64,000 bases of DNA from Citrobacter amalonaticus Y19 (GTDB lineage Bacteria; Pseudomonadota; Gammaproteobacteria; Enterobacterales; Enterobacteriaceae): positions 3,844,001 to 3,908,000 of the forward strand of contig NZ_CP011132.1 of the NCBI RefSeq assembly GCF_000981805.1, given 5' to 3'. Under the pieces are notes generated by a model. The model was not told where the DNA came from, did not search any database, and saw nothing but the letters and a program-made list of their open reading frames with translations. Shown one piece after another: positions 8,602 to 16,967 of this stretch (its first letter is position 1; each line of letters begins with the position of its first letter). Made by a program: the position numbers and the translations under genes.

Positions 8602-10020
8602 ATGAGTCAGAACGTATACCAGTTTATCGACCTGCAGCGCGTTGATCCGCCGAAGAAGCCGCTGAAGATCCGCAAAATCGAGTTTATTGAAATCTACGAA
8701 CCGTTTTCAGAAGGTCAGGCAAAAGCGCAGGCGGACCGCTGTCTATCCTGCGGCAACCCGTACTGTGAGTGGAAATGCCCGGTTCATAACTACATTCCGA
8801 ACTGGCTGAAGCTCGCCAATGAGGGACGAATCTTTGAAGCGGCGGAACTGTCTCACCAGACCAATACGCTGCCCGAAGTGTGCGGTCGCGTGTGCCCGCA
8901 GGACAGACTCTGCGAAGGTTCCTGTACGCTGAACGATGAGTTTGGCGCCGTCACCATCGGCAACATCGAGCGTTATATCAATGATAAAGCGTTTGAAATG
9001 GGCTGGCGTCCGGATATGACCGGCGTTCGCCAGACCGACAAACGGGTGGCGATCATCGGCGCTGGCCCGGCTGGACTGGCCTGTGCCGACGTGTTAACCC
9101 GCAACGGTGTGAAGGCCGTGGTGTTTGACAGGCATCCGGAGATAGGCGGCCTGCTGACCTTTGGCATTCCGGCCTTCAAGCTGGAAAAAGAGGTGATGAC
9201 CCGCCGCCGTGAAATTTTCACCGGTATGGGAATCGAGTTCAAACTGAACGTGGAAGTGGGCCGTGACGTACAGCTCGACGACCTGCTGAAAGAGTACGAT
9301 GCAGTATTCCTCGGCGTCGGCACCTATCAGTCCATGCGCGGCGGGCTGGAAAACGAAGATGCCGATGGCGTATTCGATGCCCTGCCGTTCCTGATCGCCA
9401 ACACGAAGCAGATCATGGGCTTTGGTGAAACCACCGACGAGCCGTACGTCAATATGGAAGGAAAACGCGTGGTGGTGCTGGGCGGTGGCGATACTGCCAT
9501 GGACTGCGTGCGGACCTCCGTTCGTCAGGGCGCAACGCACGTCACCTGTGCCTATCGTCGTGATGAAGAGAACATGCCGGGCTCCCGCCGCGAAGTGAAA
9601 AACGCGCGCGAGGAAGGCGTTGAGTTCCAGTTCAACGTGCAACCGCTGGGCGTGGAAGTGAATGCGAATGGCAAGGTTTGCGGCGTGAAAATGGCACGTA
9701 CCGAAATGGGCGCGCCGGATGCGAAAGGCCGCCGTCGCGCGGAGATCGTTGCCGGTTCCGAGCACGTTGTTCCGGCAGATGCCGTGGTCATGGCGTTTGG
9801 TTTCCGTCCTCACAACATGGAGTGGCTGGCAAAACACAGCGTCGAACTGGATTCTCAGGGTCGTATCATCGCCCCGGAAGGCAGCGACAACGCCTTCCAG
9901 ACCAGCAACCCGAAAATCTTCGCCGGTGGTGACATTGTGCGTGGTTCGGATCTGGTGGTTACTGCTATTGCCGAAGGCCGCAAAGCAGCTGATGGGATCA
10001 TGAACTGGCTGGAAGTGTAG
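8602..10020 (+). CDS. gltD: Glutamate synthase (NADPH) small subunit GltD
   Basis: FAD and iron-sulfur subunit that takes electrons from NADPH and passes them to GltB. N-terminal cysteine clusters (CLSCGNPYCEWKCP and CGRVCPQDRLCEGSC, about residues 47-115) bind two 4Fe-4S clusters. An FAD Rossmann motif (GAGPAGLACA, about 152) and an NADPH Rossmann motif (GGGDTAMDC, about 293) follow, with a C-terminal GGDIVRGSDLVV segment typical of this reductase family. It is 472 aa, the family length. The start follows AGGGG and it is co-transcribed with gltB. In E. coli K-12 gltF follows; here there is no gltF. Confidence 0.97.
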   Translation: MSQNVYQFIDLQRVDPPKKPLKIRKIEFIEIYEPFSEGQAKAQADRCLSCGNPYCEWKCPVHNYIPNWLKLANEGRIFEAAELSHQTNTLPEVCGRVCPQDRLCEGSCTLNDEFGAVTIGNIERYINDKAFEMGWRPDMTGVRQTDKRVAIIGAGPAGLACADVLTRNGVKAVVFDRHPEIGGLLTFGIPAFKLEKEVMTRRREIFTGMGIEFKLNVEVGRDVQLDDLLKEYDAVFLGVGTYQSMRGGLENEDADGVFDALPFLIANTKQIMGFGETTDEPYVNMEGKRVVVLGGGDTAMDCVRTSVRQGATHVTCAYRRDEENMPGSRREVKNAREEGVEFQFNVQPLGVEVNANGKVCGVKMARTEMGAPDAKGRRRAEIVAGSEHVVPADAVVMAFGFRPHNMEWLAKHSVELDSQGRIIAPEGSDNAFQTSNPKIFAGGDIVRGSDLVVTAIAEGRKAADGIMNWLEV

Positions 10021-10030
10021 TAAACCTTTC

Positions 10031-10073
10031 TGACTCCCCTGCCCCCGAGTACTCGCTCAGGGATGGGGAGTCA
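10031..10073 (+). terminator. Possible gltBD terminator / inverted repeat
   Basis: A 9-bp perfect inverted repeat TGACTCCCC (10031-10039) / GGGGAGTCA (10065-10073) encloses a second palindrome GAGTACTC (10047-10054). It starts 10 bp after the gltD stop. There is no clear T-run, so it may be a weak or factor-dependent terminator, or a 3'-end stabilising structure. Confidence 0.5.
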
Positions 10074-10234
10074 CCCTTGTTCCTCGCAATATCCCATCTC
10101 CATTCGTCGAAAGCGGCTCGCAAACTTTGCCGTAAGTGGATGTAATGGGCTGAGAAGAATTGACCGCCTGCCCTCTTAAGTATACTGATATCGATATATT
10201 TTCAATTCGTAACTATCATGTCAGGGATAATATG

Positions 10235-11350
10235 ATGGCAACAACATCAGCACAACACGCTGGCGGTTATCAGCAAATCCACGACGGCATTATCCATCTG
10301 TTGGATACCGCCAGGACAGAGACCGTTCGCAACATCAACGCGATCATGACGGCAACGTACTGGGAAATTGGCCGACGCATTGTCGAGTTTGAGCAGGGCG
10401 GTGAAGCGCGAGCAGCTTATGGTACTCAACTGATTGAGCAACTGTCCGTTGATTTAACCCGGCGCTATAAACGTGGGTTTTCTACAAGAAATTTATGGCA
10501 AATACGAAATTTTTATCTTTATTTTCAGCATGTTGAAATTCCGCAGACACTGTCTGCTGAATCTCCTCTTCTGATACAACTCGCCAGGATATTCCCGCTT
10601 CCCTGGTCAGCCTATGTTCGGCTCCTGTCGGTTAAAAACGCCGATGCCCGTACCTTTTACGAGAAAGAGACATTACGCAACGGTTGGTCGGTACGACAAC
10701 TCGATCGGCAAATCGCTTCTCAGTTTTATGAACGGACACTGCTGTCTCATGATAAACCCGCGTTGCTGCAACAGGCCGCACCCACCGCGCCCGAAGTCTT
10801 ACCAGAACACGCAATACGCGATCCCTTTATTCTCGAATTCCTCGATCTGAAGGATGAGTATTCGGAATCCGATCTGGAAGAAGCGCTGATTAACCATCTG
10901 ATGGAGTTTATGCTTGAGCTCGGTGACGATTTCGCTTTTGTCAGCCGCCAGCGCCGATTACGCATTGACGATAGCTGGTTTCGCGTCGACCTGCTTTTCT
11001 TCCATCGCCGCTTGCGCTGTCTGTTAGTTGTTGACCTGAAAGTCGGCAAATTCAGCTATGCCGACGCAGGACAAATGAACATGTACCTTAACTACGCCAA
11101 AGAGCACTGGACAATGCCTGGAGAAAATCCGCCAGTCGGGTTAATCCTGTGTGCGGGGAAAGGGGCTGGAGAAGCCCACTACGCGCTGAACGGTTTACCA
11201 AATACCGTGATGGCAAGCGAGTACAAAGTGCAATTACCTGACGAAAAATTACTGGCAGATGAACTCATCCGTTCACAAATAGCACTGACAGCGCAGAAAA
11301 TTGAATCCTCAGAAACGTCTTTGACGCAATTTTCAACGGACGGAATATGA
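10235..11350 (+). CDS. yhcG: YhcG, DUF1016 / PDDEXK-fold nuclease-like protein
   Basis: Two-part protein. The N-terminal DUF1016 helical domain (about 1-150) includes YWEIGRRIVEFEQ and the KRGFSTRNLWQIRNFY segment. The C-terminal part (about 170-345) is a predicted PDDEXK nuclease fold: FRVDLLFFHRRLRCLLVVDLKVGKF has the D...DLK pattern, with the metal-binding Asp and catalytic-type Asp-Leu-Lys. Such proteins are widespread in bacteria; the role is not established. ATG 10235 has AGGGA seven bases upstream; ATG 10232 just before it is a weaker choice, and an upstream ATG at 10160 would add 25 unconserved residues. The result is 371 aa, close to E. coli YhcG (375 aa by memory). It sits alone between gltD and the convergent nan operon, with no partner gene. 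Confidence 0.85.
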   Translation: MATTSAQHAGGYQQIHDGIIHLLDTARTETVRNINAIMTATYWEIGRRIVEFEQGGEARAAYGTQLIEQLSVDLTRRYKRGFSTRNLWQIRNFYLYFQHVEIPQTLSAESPLLIQLARIFPLPWSAYVRLLSVKNADARTFYEKETLRNGWSVRQLDRQIASQFYERTLLSHDKPALLQQAAPTAPEVLPEHAIRDPFILEFLDLKDEYSESDLEEALINHLMEFMLELGDDFAFVSRQRRLRIDDSWFRVDLLFFHRRLRCLLVVDLKVGKFSYADAGQMNMYLNYAKEHWTMPGENPPVGLILCAGKGAGEAHYALNGLPNTVMASEYKVQLPDEKLLADELIRSQIALTAQKIESSETSLTQFSTDGI

Positions 11351-11360
11351 AAACGTAAAT

Positions 11361-11386
11361 CCGGATGGTAAAAACCATCCGGCATT
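11361..11386. terminator. Terminator-like hairpin between yhcG and nanQ
   Basis: Stem CCGGATGG (11361-11368) / CCATCCGG (11375-11382) with loop TAAAAA, followed by CATTTT. It lies between two convergent genes. The sequence also matches the core of enterobacterial REP elements, so it may be a REP that serves as a 3' end. Confidence 0.65.
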
Positions 11387-11387
11387 T

Positions 11388-11855
11388 TCATGCGGCTAAC
11401 AGGCTGGCGCGAACCTTGACGACAACTTTCTTAATCTCTTGCGGTTCACCCACACTGCATCCCGGTTTGTGGGGCTCTCCTGGCATAAACACCGCGAACA
11501 TACCTGGCCGTAGGGTAATGGTCTGGCAATCAGCAATCTCACGACAAAGCTGATAATCCTCCTCTACATGCCTCTCTTCACACTGGCGCGCGGAATCGAC
11601 CACGCCGAACTGAATCCGCTCCTCCCCGGTCAGTAACCACTGGATATCGATGTACTGCTCGTGCTGTTCTGCCTTTTTCTCTGTGAGCGATTGCGTCGCA
11701 AACTGCATCACATTCATAAAGACATCATCTCCGCGTAGCTCAACGCGACCAGGAGCTTGTTCCTGTGGTCTGGCGGTTAACGCCAGCGTCAGCGCCTCTT
11801 CCAGCACCGGGTGCAGACCCGTTACAGACAACGAACGAACGTCACCCAATATCAT
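11388..11855 (-). CDS. nanQ: N-acetylneuraminate anomerase NanQ (YhcH)
   Basis: Small YhcH/DUF386 beta-sandwich protein. In E. coli NanQ speeds the conversion of alpha-sialic acid, the form taken up, into the open or beta forms used by the lyase. Conserved family features visible are DVFMNVMQF, the metal-site-like EQYIDIQWLLTGEE segment and the FMPGEPHKPGCSV segment with conserved His and Glu. It is 155 aa. It is the last gene of the nan operon and overlaps the nanK stop by 4 bp (ATGA), implying translational coupling. Confidence 0.93.
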   Translation of the reverse strand: MILGDVRSLSVTGLHPVLEEALTLALTARPQEQAPGRVELRGDDVFMNVMQFATQSLTEKKAEQHEQYIDIQWLLTGEERIQFGVVDSARQCEERHVEEDYQLCREIADCQTITLRPGMFAVFMPGEPHKPGCSVGEPQEIKKVVVKVRASLLAA

Positions 11856-12727
11856 CCTTTCTCTCCTTGTGCTAACAGTGCCGCACCCAACAGTCCCGCG
11901 TCATGACGGTAGTGTGCCGCGCTTAATTCTACGTGATAAACCGGGGGCATCTGTTCGAGACAGGCCCGGACCTGCGTCAGATACCCTTGTGCCAGTCCCA
12001 CGCTGCCGCCAACAACCACCCGCTGGCAATCGGTGGCCGCTTTCGTATCGGCAATCAGCCGCGCCAGCACCTGTGCGGAGTATGCAACCAGGCGAGTGGC
12101 CTGTTCATCACCCTCTACCGCGCGGGAAAAAATAGTTTTCGCATCACATCCGGCGAGCGCCCCTTGTGCTGCGGCGGCAATCCCACGTCCTGACGCAATA
12201 GCCTCGACGCACCCCACCCGCCCACAGCCGCACATCGGCCCATTAGGGTCCGCGAGAGTATGTCCCAGATGTCCAGCCAGGCCGCCGATGCCAGTGACTA
12301 ACTGGCCGCCGCTGACCACACCGCCGCCCACCCCGGTTGAAACGGTGATAAACACCATATCGCGCGTATCATCGGCGACCGCGTGATACTCCGCCCAAGC
12401 GGCGGCCTGTGCATCGTTGACCGCCAGCGTCGGCAAACCGGTGAGGGCTTCTAACGTCTGCACCAGCGGAAAGTGAAGCAATCCGCCCAGATTTTTCGGG
12501 TTAATCGCCAGCAGGTTTCCTTCACGAATAATCCCTGTCGAAGCAATTGCCACCCGATGCGCCTGTGCCTGCAACGGTTGCACCAGCGTTTTCAGCGCAT
12601 CACGCAGTGCCTGCGACGTTTTACTGGCGGGCGTGGGCAGCTCGCGACGTTCGCGAATCTGCAAACCCTCCTCTACCAGCGCGGCGGCAAGTTTTGTGCC
12701 GCCAATATCAATTGCCAGTGTCGTCAT
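11852..12727 (-). CDS. nanK: N-acetylmannosamine kinase NanK
   Basis: ROK-family sugar kinase that phosphorylates N-acetylmannosamine to ManNAc-6-phosphate in the cytoplasm, the second step of sialic acid breakdown. The N-terminal phosphate-binding motif is DIGGTKLAAAL (about 6-16). The catalytic region has NDAQAAAWAEYH. The ROK zinc site HLGHTLADPNGPMCGCGRVGC is present in full, with one His and three Cys. It is 291 aa, the usual length. The start overlaps the nanE stop by 4 bp, as does its own stop with nanQ. Confidence 0.96.
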   Translation of the reverse strand: MTTLAIDIGGTKLAAALVEEGLQIRERRELPTPASKTSQALRDALKTLVQPLQAQAHRVAIASTGIIREGNLLAINPKNLGGLLHFPLVQTLEALTGLPTLAVNDAQAAAWAEYHAVADDTRDMVFITVSTGVGGGVVSGGQLVTGIGGLAGHLGHTLADPNGPMCGCGRVGCVEAIASGRGIAAAAQGALAGCDAKTIFSRAVEGDEQATRLVAYSAQVLARLIADTKAATDCQRVVVGGSVGLAQGYLTQVRACLEQMPPVYHVELSAAHYRHDAGLLGAALLAQGEKG

Positions 12728-13413
12728 AGCACCGCCTTTTTCAGCGCCGTGTTATACCACTCACAGATGTGCTCCAGCCGGGTAATGGCCGATCCGACCG
12801 TCACAGCCCAGGCACCCTGTCGCATCGCTTCACCGGCCTGCGACGGGGTGTTGTAGCGACCTTCGGCAATCACCCGACAACCGGCTTCGCTCAGCGCCTT
12901 CACCAGCGCCAAATCCGGTTCTTCCGGCGTTTCTGCCGTGGTGTAACCCGAAAGCGTGGTGCCAATAATTTCTGCCCCGAGCGCCTGACAGGCCAGACCG
13001 TCCTTCAGCGAGGAGCAATCGGCCATTGCCAGCAACTGGTGATGATGGATACGAGCCAGCAGCGCCGCGACCGGAACCGGACGCACACGGTCAGTCCCAT
13101 CAATCGCAATAATGTCCGCGCCGGCCTGCGCCAGCGCATCCACATCCTCCAGAAACGCGGTAATACGCACCGGAGAATCCGCCAGATCGCGTTTGAGAAT
13201 GCCGACTATCGGCACGGAAACGACGGCACGCGTCGCTTTCAGATTCCCAACACCTTCAATACGCAACGCGACGGCACCCGCCTGCTCTGCCGCCAGCGCC
13301 ATTGCCGCCACTATCTCAGGTTTATCCAGTGGGCTGCCGGGGACCGGCTGGCAGGAGACAATCAGTCCACCCTGCGCGGCAATGTTTTTATCCAGTTGTG
13401 CAAGTAACGACAT
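12724..13413 (-). CDS. nanE: N-acetylmannosamine-6-phosphate 2-epimerase NanE
   Basis: Converts ManNAc-6-P to GlcNAc-6-P, feeding sialic acid carbon into the NagA/NagB route. It is a TIM barrel; the conserved GADIIAIDGTDR and AEGRYNTP segments are visible. The start at 13413 (MSLLAQLD) gives 229 aa, the E. coli length, and AAGGGAAG precedes it. An upstream start at 13455 would add 14 residues and overlap the nanT stop region, which is unlikely. It follows nanT after 47 bp containing a small hairpin (GCCCGG 13435-13440 / CCGGGC 13448-13453). Confidence 0.95.
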   Translation of the reverse strand: MSLLAQLDKNIAAQGGLIVSCQPVPGSPLDKPEIVAAMALAAEQAGAVALRIEGVGNLKATRAVVSVPIVGILKRDLADSPVRITAFLEDVDALAQAGADIIAIDGTDRVRPVPVAALLARIHHHQLLAMADCSSLKDGLACQALGAEIIGTTLSGYTTAETPEEPDLALVKALSEAGCRVIAEGRYNTPSQAGEAMRQGAWAVTVGSAITRLEHICEWYNTALKKAVL

Positions 13414-13460
13414 ACTTCTTCCCTTACGAATGCTGCCCGGTACAGGACCGGGCAAGTGGA

Positions 13461-14951
13461 TTAACTTTTGCTTTTGACTAAAGGGCTTTTATCACCGCCG
13501 AATGGGATGGCGCCGCTAAACGGTTTACCGTCGATAGCATCATGGGTACGCAACGCTTCTGGTCGCAGCCAGCGCTGGACGCGGGACGGCATATCCAGAC
13601 CAATCAGCAGGATCACCACAAAGGTCAGGCTGAAAGAGAGCGATCCCAACGCGGTACCCAGATCCAGACGCTGGGCAATCAGCGCCCCCAGAATCGGTGC
13701 CAGCGCGCCGCCAAGCGCCCCGACGTTATAGGTGAAACCCAGACCGGCCGCACGCTGATCGGTATCGAAATAGCCGCCAATCAGTTTCGGCAAGATCCCG
13801 GAGATCCCTTGTCCCAACATCTGCTGGAAAAACAGCAGTAAGCCGAGGACCCAGACGTTCGTACCGCCTATCGCAAACACCGGAATGATCAGCACCTGCG
13901 AGGCCAGCAGACTGCACACATAAGCTTTGCGGGTCCCCAGCCAGTCACCGAGGAAGCCACCTACGCAGCAACCGACCGCAGCGCCAAAGCCGCTAAAGAA
14001 GAGCACGCGCGCCACGGTGGAAGGATCGTACGCCAGTTCCGTTTTCAGATAGGTGGGAAGCAACGCCTGAATCGGCCACGAGTAGAGGAAAGCAAACAGG
14101 ACGACAATCATGAGCATCACGCCCGTCGGCCAGCGCTTGCCGCTGCTTTGCACCATGAAGCTGATAAAGATCACCGCACACAGCAACCCCAGTACTGCGA
14201 CAATCGCCGCATTTTGCAGGTCGCCGGCAAAGCAGAACCACAGTGCCGTCGCCGCCGCTATCGTCATCAGGATGTTGACGATGCGATGCTCACCCCGATA
14301 GAGAATATCAACCATCGTACGTACCGGCGCTTTGCCCGCATGCTTCTCTTTCCAGTCTTCAGCTTCCGGTATGTTTTTGCGCAGCCAGAGGGCAAAAATA
14401 ATCGGCAGAATGCCAATGAAGAACAGTGCGCGCCAGCCCCAGACCGGCACGACCAGGCTGTAGACCTGAGCCGCAATCACAGCGCCAACGGAAAAGCCCG
14501 AGATCAGAAAACCACTGGCCTTATTACGCAGCTGTTTCGGCCAGCTTTCAATGACATAGGTTGCACTGGAGCCGTATTCGCCCGCCATCCCCATGCCAAT
14601 CACCAGTCGGGCGATAAACATGGTGGTGTAACCCGGCGCAAAACCACAGGCCAGCGTCCCCATTGAAAACAGAATAATACTGGTGACCATTGCCAGACGG
14701 CGTCCATAACGGTCGCCCATTGCGCCCAGCATTAACCCGCCAAACCAGCGGGAAATAAAAGCTGCCGAAATCAGGCTCGCCGCCTGAACCGTCGTCAGCC
14801 CAAATTCTCCCTGCACTTCCGTCAGCACAAGGGCAATCAACACAAAATCAAAACCATCCAGCAAATATCCCAGCCATGCAGCGGAGAATGCCCGCCATTG
14901 CGCCCGGTTGAGATGGCGATACCACGGGATACTTTGGGTAGAAGTACTCAT
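13461..14951 (-). CDS. nanT: Sialic acid:H+ symporter NanT
   Basis: Major facilitator transporter for N-acetylneuraminate in the inner membrane. It has an MFS signature after segment 2 (GDRYGRRLAMV) and a repeat of it in the second half (GDWLGTRKAYV). A central insert of extra hydrophobic segments (about 225-275) gives the 14-helix layout known for NanT. It is 496 aa, identical in length to E. coli. GGAG stands six bases before the ATG. It is second in the operon, separated from nanA by a REP pair. Confidence 0.96.
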   Translation of the reverse strand: MSTSTQSIPWYRHLNRAQWRAFSAAWLGYLLDGFDFVLIALVLTEVQGEFGLTTVQAASLISAAFISRWFGGLMLGAMGDRYGRRLAMVTSIILFSMGTLACGFAPGYTTMFIARLVIGMGMAGEYGSSATYVIESWPKQLRNKASGFLISGFSVGAVIAAQVYSLVVPVWGWRALFFIGILPIIFALWLRKNIPEAEDWKEKHAGKAPVRTMVDILYRGEHRIVNILMTIAAATALWFCFAGDLQNAAIVAVLGLLCAVIFISFMVQSSGKRWPTGVMLMIVVLFAFLYSWPIQALLPTYLKTELAYDPSTVARVLFFSGFGAAVGCCVGGFLGDWLGTRKAYVCSLLASQVLIIPVFAIGGTNVWVLGLLLFFQQMLGQGISGILPKLIGGYFDTDQRAAGLGFTYNVGALGGALAPILGALIAQRLDLGTALGSLSFSLTFVVILLIGLDMPSRVQRWLRPEALRTHDAIDGKPFSGAIPFGGDKSPLVKSKS

Positions 14952-14982
14952 TTTACTCTCCCGACGATTTTTTTATTGTATT

Positions 14983-15063
14983 GCCGGATGGCGGCTTCGC
15001 CTTATCCGGCCTACGTATCGTGTTGTGTTTTGTAGGCCGGATAAGCATCAGCGCCATCCGGCA
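14983..15063. repeat. REP pair (BIME) between nanA and nanT
   Basis: Two facing REP units. The left one starts TTGCCGGATGGCGGC and continues through CCTTATCCGGC. The right one is GTAGGCCGGATAAGC through GCCATCCGGC. They are joined by an AT-rich spacer around 15013-15032. This is the typical enterobacterial BIME layout in an intercistronic gap, where it may bind gyrase or IHF and modulate 3' mRNA stability, favouring nanA over nanT. Confidence 0.9.
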
Positions 15064-15068
15064 CCCCA

Positions 15069-15962
15069 TCAGGAACGTTCCGCCATCAATTGTTCCGCCA
15101 GTGCTTTCAGTGCAGGCACGTATTTTTCATCCACAGGGGCAAACGGCTTACGGCACAGTGGTACAGAAACCACGTCCATATAGTGCAGAACCGTTTTCAG
15201 CCCACGGAACACGCCGGCCTTAATGAGGAGATCGATAACCTTATTGCACTCTGTTTGCAGCTTTTGCGCAGTCCGGATGTCGCCTTCTTTGAGCGCTTTC
15301 ACAATTCCCAGATATCGCCAGCCCATGATGTTGTAAGTGCTGCCGATACCGCCGTCCGCTCCGGCCAGCAGGCCAGAAGCGAAAATTTCGTCATAACCGT
15401 TATAGAGCACCAGATCCGGATGGGCGCGACGGATCTGTTCCATCTGAAACAGATCGCCCGACGTTTGTTTCAGTGCGCCAACGCCTGGCAACGTCACCAG
15501 CGTGTTGATCTGATCCAGCGTTAACTTCACGCCACTCAGCGCCGGAATGTTATAGACCACCATCGGCAAGCCATCCGCCGAATCAATGATGGCCCGGTAA
15601 TGATCGCAGTGTTCTTCAAAGCTGAACGGATAGTAGAACGGCGTCACCGCAGAGACAGCGTCAAAGCCGTAACGATGCGCTGCGCGAGCGAGTTGTTGGC
15701 TCTCGTGAGTGCTGACCGTTCCAACATGAGCGATAAGCGTCACCTTGCCCTTCGCCTCTTCCGCGACCACTTCCAGCACCTGCTCTCTTTCCGCACCGTT
15801 CTGCACAAAGGCTTCGCCGGTGGAACCGCCTACGTACAGCCCATCAATACCCTGAGCGATGTTAAAACGCACCAGTCGGCGCAGGCTTTCAATATCCAGT
15901 TTCTGTTGGTTATCGAAGGGGGTTAACAACGCTGGCATTACGCCTCGTAAATCTTTTGCCAT
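15069..15962 (-). CDS. nanA: N-acetylneuraminate lyase NanA
   Basis: Cytoplasmic aldolase that splits sialic acid into pyruvate and N-acetylmannosamine, the first step of the pathway. It is a TIM barrel of the DHDPS family with Schiff-base Lys165 (GALKQTSGD), Tyr137 (VVYNIPALSG) and the pyruvate-binding GGSTGE motif (45-50). Start 15962 (MAKDLRG) gives 297 aa, matching E. coli, with AGAGGT upstream; five extra upstream codons are possible but unlikely. It is first in the nanATEKQ operon, behind the NanR operator. Confidence 0.97.
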   Translation of the reverse strand: MAKDLRGVMPALLTPFDNQQKLDIESLRRLVRFNIAQGIDGLYVGGSTGEAFVQNGAEREQVLEVVAEEAKGKVTLIAHVGTVSTHESQQLARAAHRYGFDAVSAVTPFYYPFSFEEHCDHYRAIIDSADGLPMVVYNIPALSGVKLTLDQINTLVTLPGVGALKQTSGDLFQMEQIRRAHPDLVLYNGYDEIFASGLLAGADGGIGSTYNIMGWRYLGIVKALKEGDIRTAQKLQTECNKVIDLLIKAGVFRGLKTVLHYMDVVSVPLCRKPFAPVDEKYVPALKALAEQLMAERS

Positions 15963-15996
15963 AACGACCTCTGTCATAATTAGTGTTATCTGACTG

Positions 15997-16019
15997 CGTA
16001 CCTTTATACCTGTTATACC
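15997..16019 (-). promoter_or_regulatory. NanR operator of the nanA promoter
   Basis: On the minus strand two perfect GGTATA hexamers occur (plus-strand TATACC at 16014-16019 and 16005-16010). A degenerate third, GGTACG (15997-16002), follows. Tandem GGTATA repeats are the established NanR site of E. coli, which overlaps the nanA promoter. The third repeat appears changed here. Confidence 0.85.
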
Positions 16020-16058
16020 AGATCAAATAAGCAGCAATACAATACAGAACGCTTATAG

Positions 16059-16074
16059 TGCGATCTGCTTCACT
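16059..16074. promoter_or_regulatory. Candidate CRP site upstream of nanA
   Basis: TGCGA-TCTGCT-TCACT resembles the CRP consensus TGTGA-N6-TCACA with two mismatches. It lies about 40-60 bp upstream of the NanR repeats, and the E. coli nan operon is known to be CRP-activated. Not scored with a matrix. Confidence 0.5.
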
Positions 16075-16095
16075 AAACGATCGTCAGGATCGCGA

Positions 16096-16878
16096 TCACT
16101 TACGCATTTTTGAATTTTTACCGAGCGCGTGCCAGGTGGCGGAAACGCTGTTGAGATGGGATTGCAAGGCGCGATCGGCTTCATCCGGATCGCGCTGGCG
16201 AATGGCCTCTACGATAGCGATATGCTGCTGATAACTCACGTTATTATGCTCGTAAAGCTCACGATCCGACACGGTCGGGCGAGCGGCGATCAGCCAGTCA
16301 AGCAGCGCAACGTGGATCGCCATAAAGATCGGATTGCCGGGGATCTCCGCCAGCACACGATGAAAATCGACATCTGAACGAATGAACAGCGCATTGTCAT
16401 CGAGCGACTGACTGTTGATCTCCAGTGCTTTTGCCAGCAGATCGATTTGTTCCTCTGTCGCATTCTCCGCGGCATAACGCACGAGGCTGGATTCAAAGAA
16501 CAGACGCAACTGCTCAAAGTGGGCAATACCGCCAGGATGCGCGAGGAAATCCTTCGCCATTCCGGACAGTTCACCAATGATGGTGTCCGCCGAAGGACGC
16601 GAAACGCGGGCGCGTTCGCCGTTGTTGATTTGCACCAGACCTTTACGCTTCAGCGCCGCCAGTGCCTCACGAACAGAGGGACGACCGACGTTGAAAAAGG
16701 CCATCAGTTCCCGCTCGGACGGCAACTGTTCCCCCTCGCCGAACTCACGACGACGGATCATCTGCTCTAACTCTTCCTCGACCATTTCCGACAGCTTTTT
16801 ACGCGCCAGCGGACGACGGCGAAGGCTACGCCCAATAGTTGCGGGAGAATCTTCTGCTTGCGAATCGAATGCGTTCAT
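16096..16878 (-). CDS. nanR: Transcriptional repressor NanR (GntR/FadR family)
   Basis: Represses nan genes by binding tandem GGTATA; sialic acid releases it. It has an N-terminal extension (about 1-32), a winged helix-turn-helix of GntR type (about 33-100, with LPSERELMAFFNVGRPSVREALAAL) and a C-terminal FCD domain with metal-site residues (DVDFHRVLAE, the histidine region near 165-215). Start 16878 (MNAFDSQ) gives 260 aa. The remembered E. coli start three codons upstream (MGLMNAF) is ATA here, so the internal ATG is the credible start. Longer frames up to 16998 run into the sspB terminator and are rejected. dcuD, adjacent in K-12, is absent. Confidence 0.93.
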   Translation of the reverse strand: MNAFDSQAEDSPATIGRSLRRRPLARKKLSEMVEEELEQMIRRREFGEGEQLPSERELMAFFNVGRPSVREALAALKRKGLVQINNGERARVSRPSADTIIGELSGMAKDFLAHPGGIAHFEQLRLFFESSLVRYAAENATEEQIDLLAKALEINSQSLDDNALFIRSDVDFHRVLAEIPGNPIFMAIHVALLDWLIAARPTVSDRELYEHNNVSYQQHIAIVEAIRQRDPDEADRALQSHLNSVSATWHALGKNSKMRK

Positions 16879-16967
16879 AAGACCTATTTGCGAGTCACGG
16901 TGACAAACAACAGCAGGCTCATCGTAACACAGGATCGGAAGGAGGGCGAAACCGTGGTCGGCGCGAT

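Noticed and set aside
10160..10234. Longer start for yhcG at 10160
   Set aside because: The added 25 residues are not protein-like or conserved, and the ATG at 10235 has a good ribosome site.
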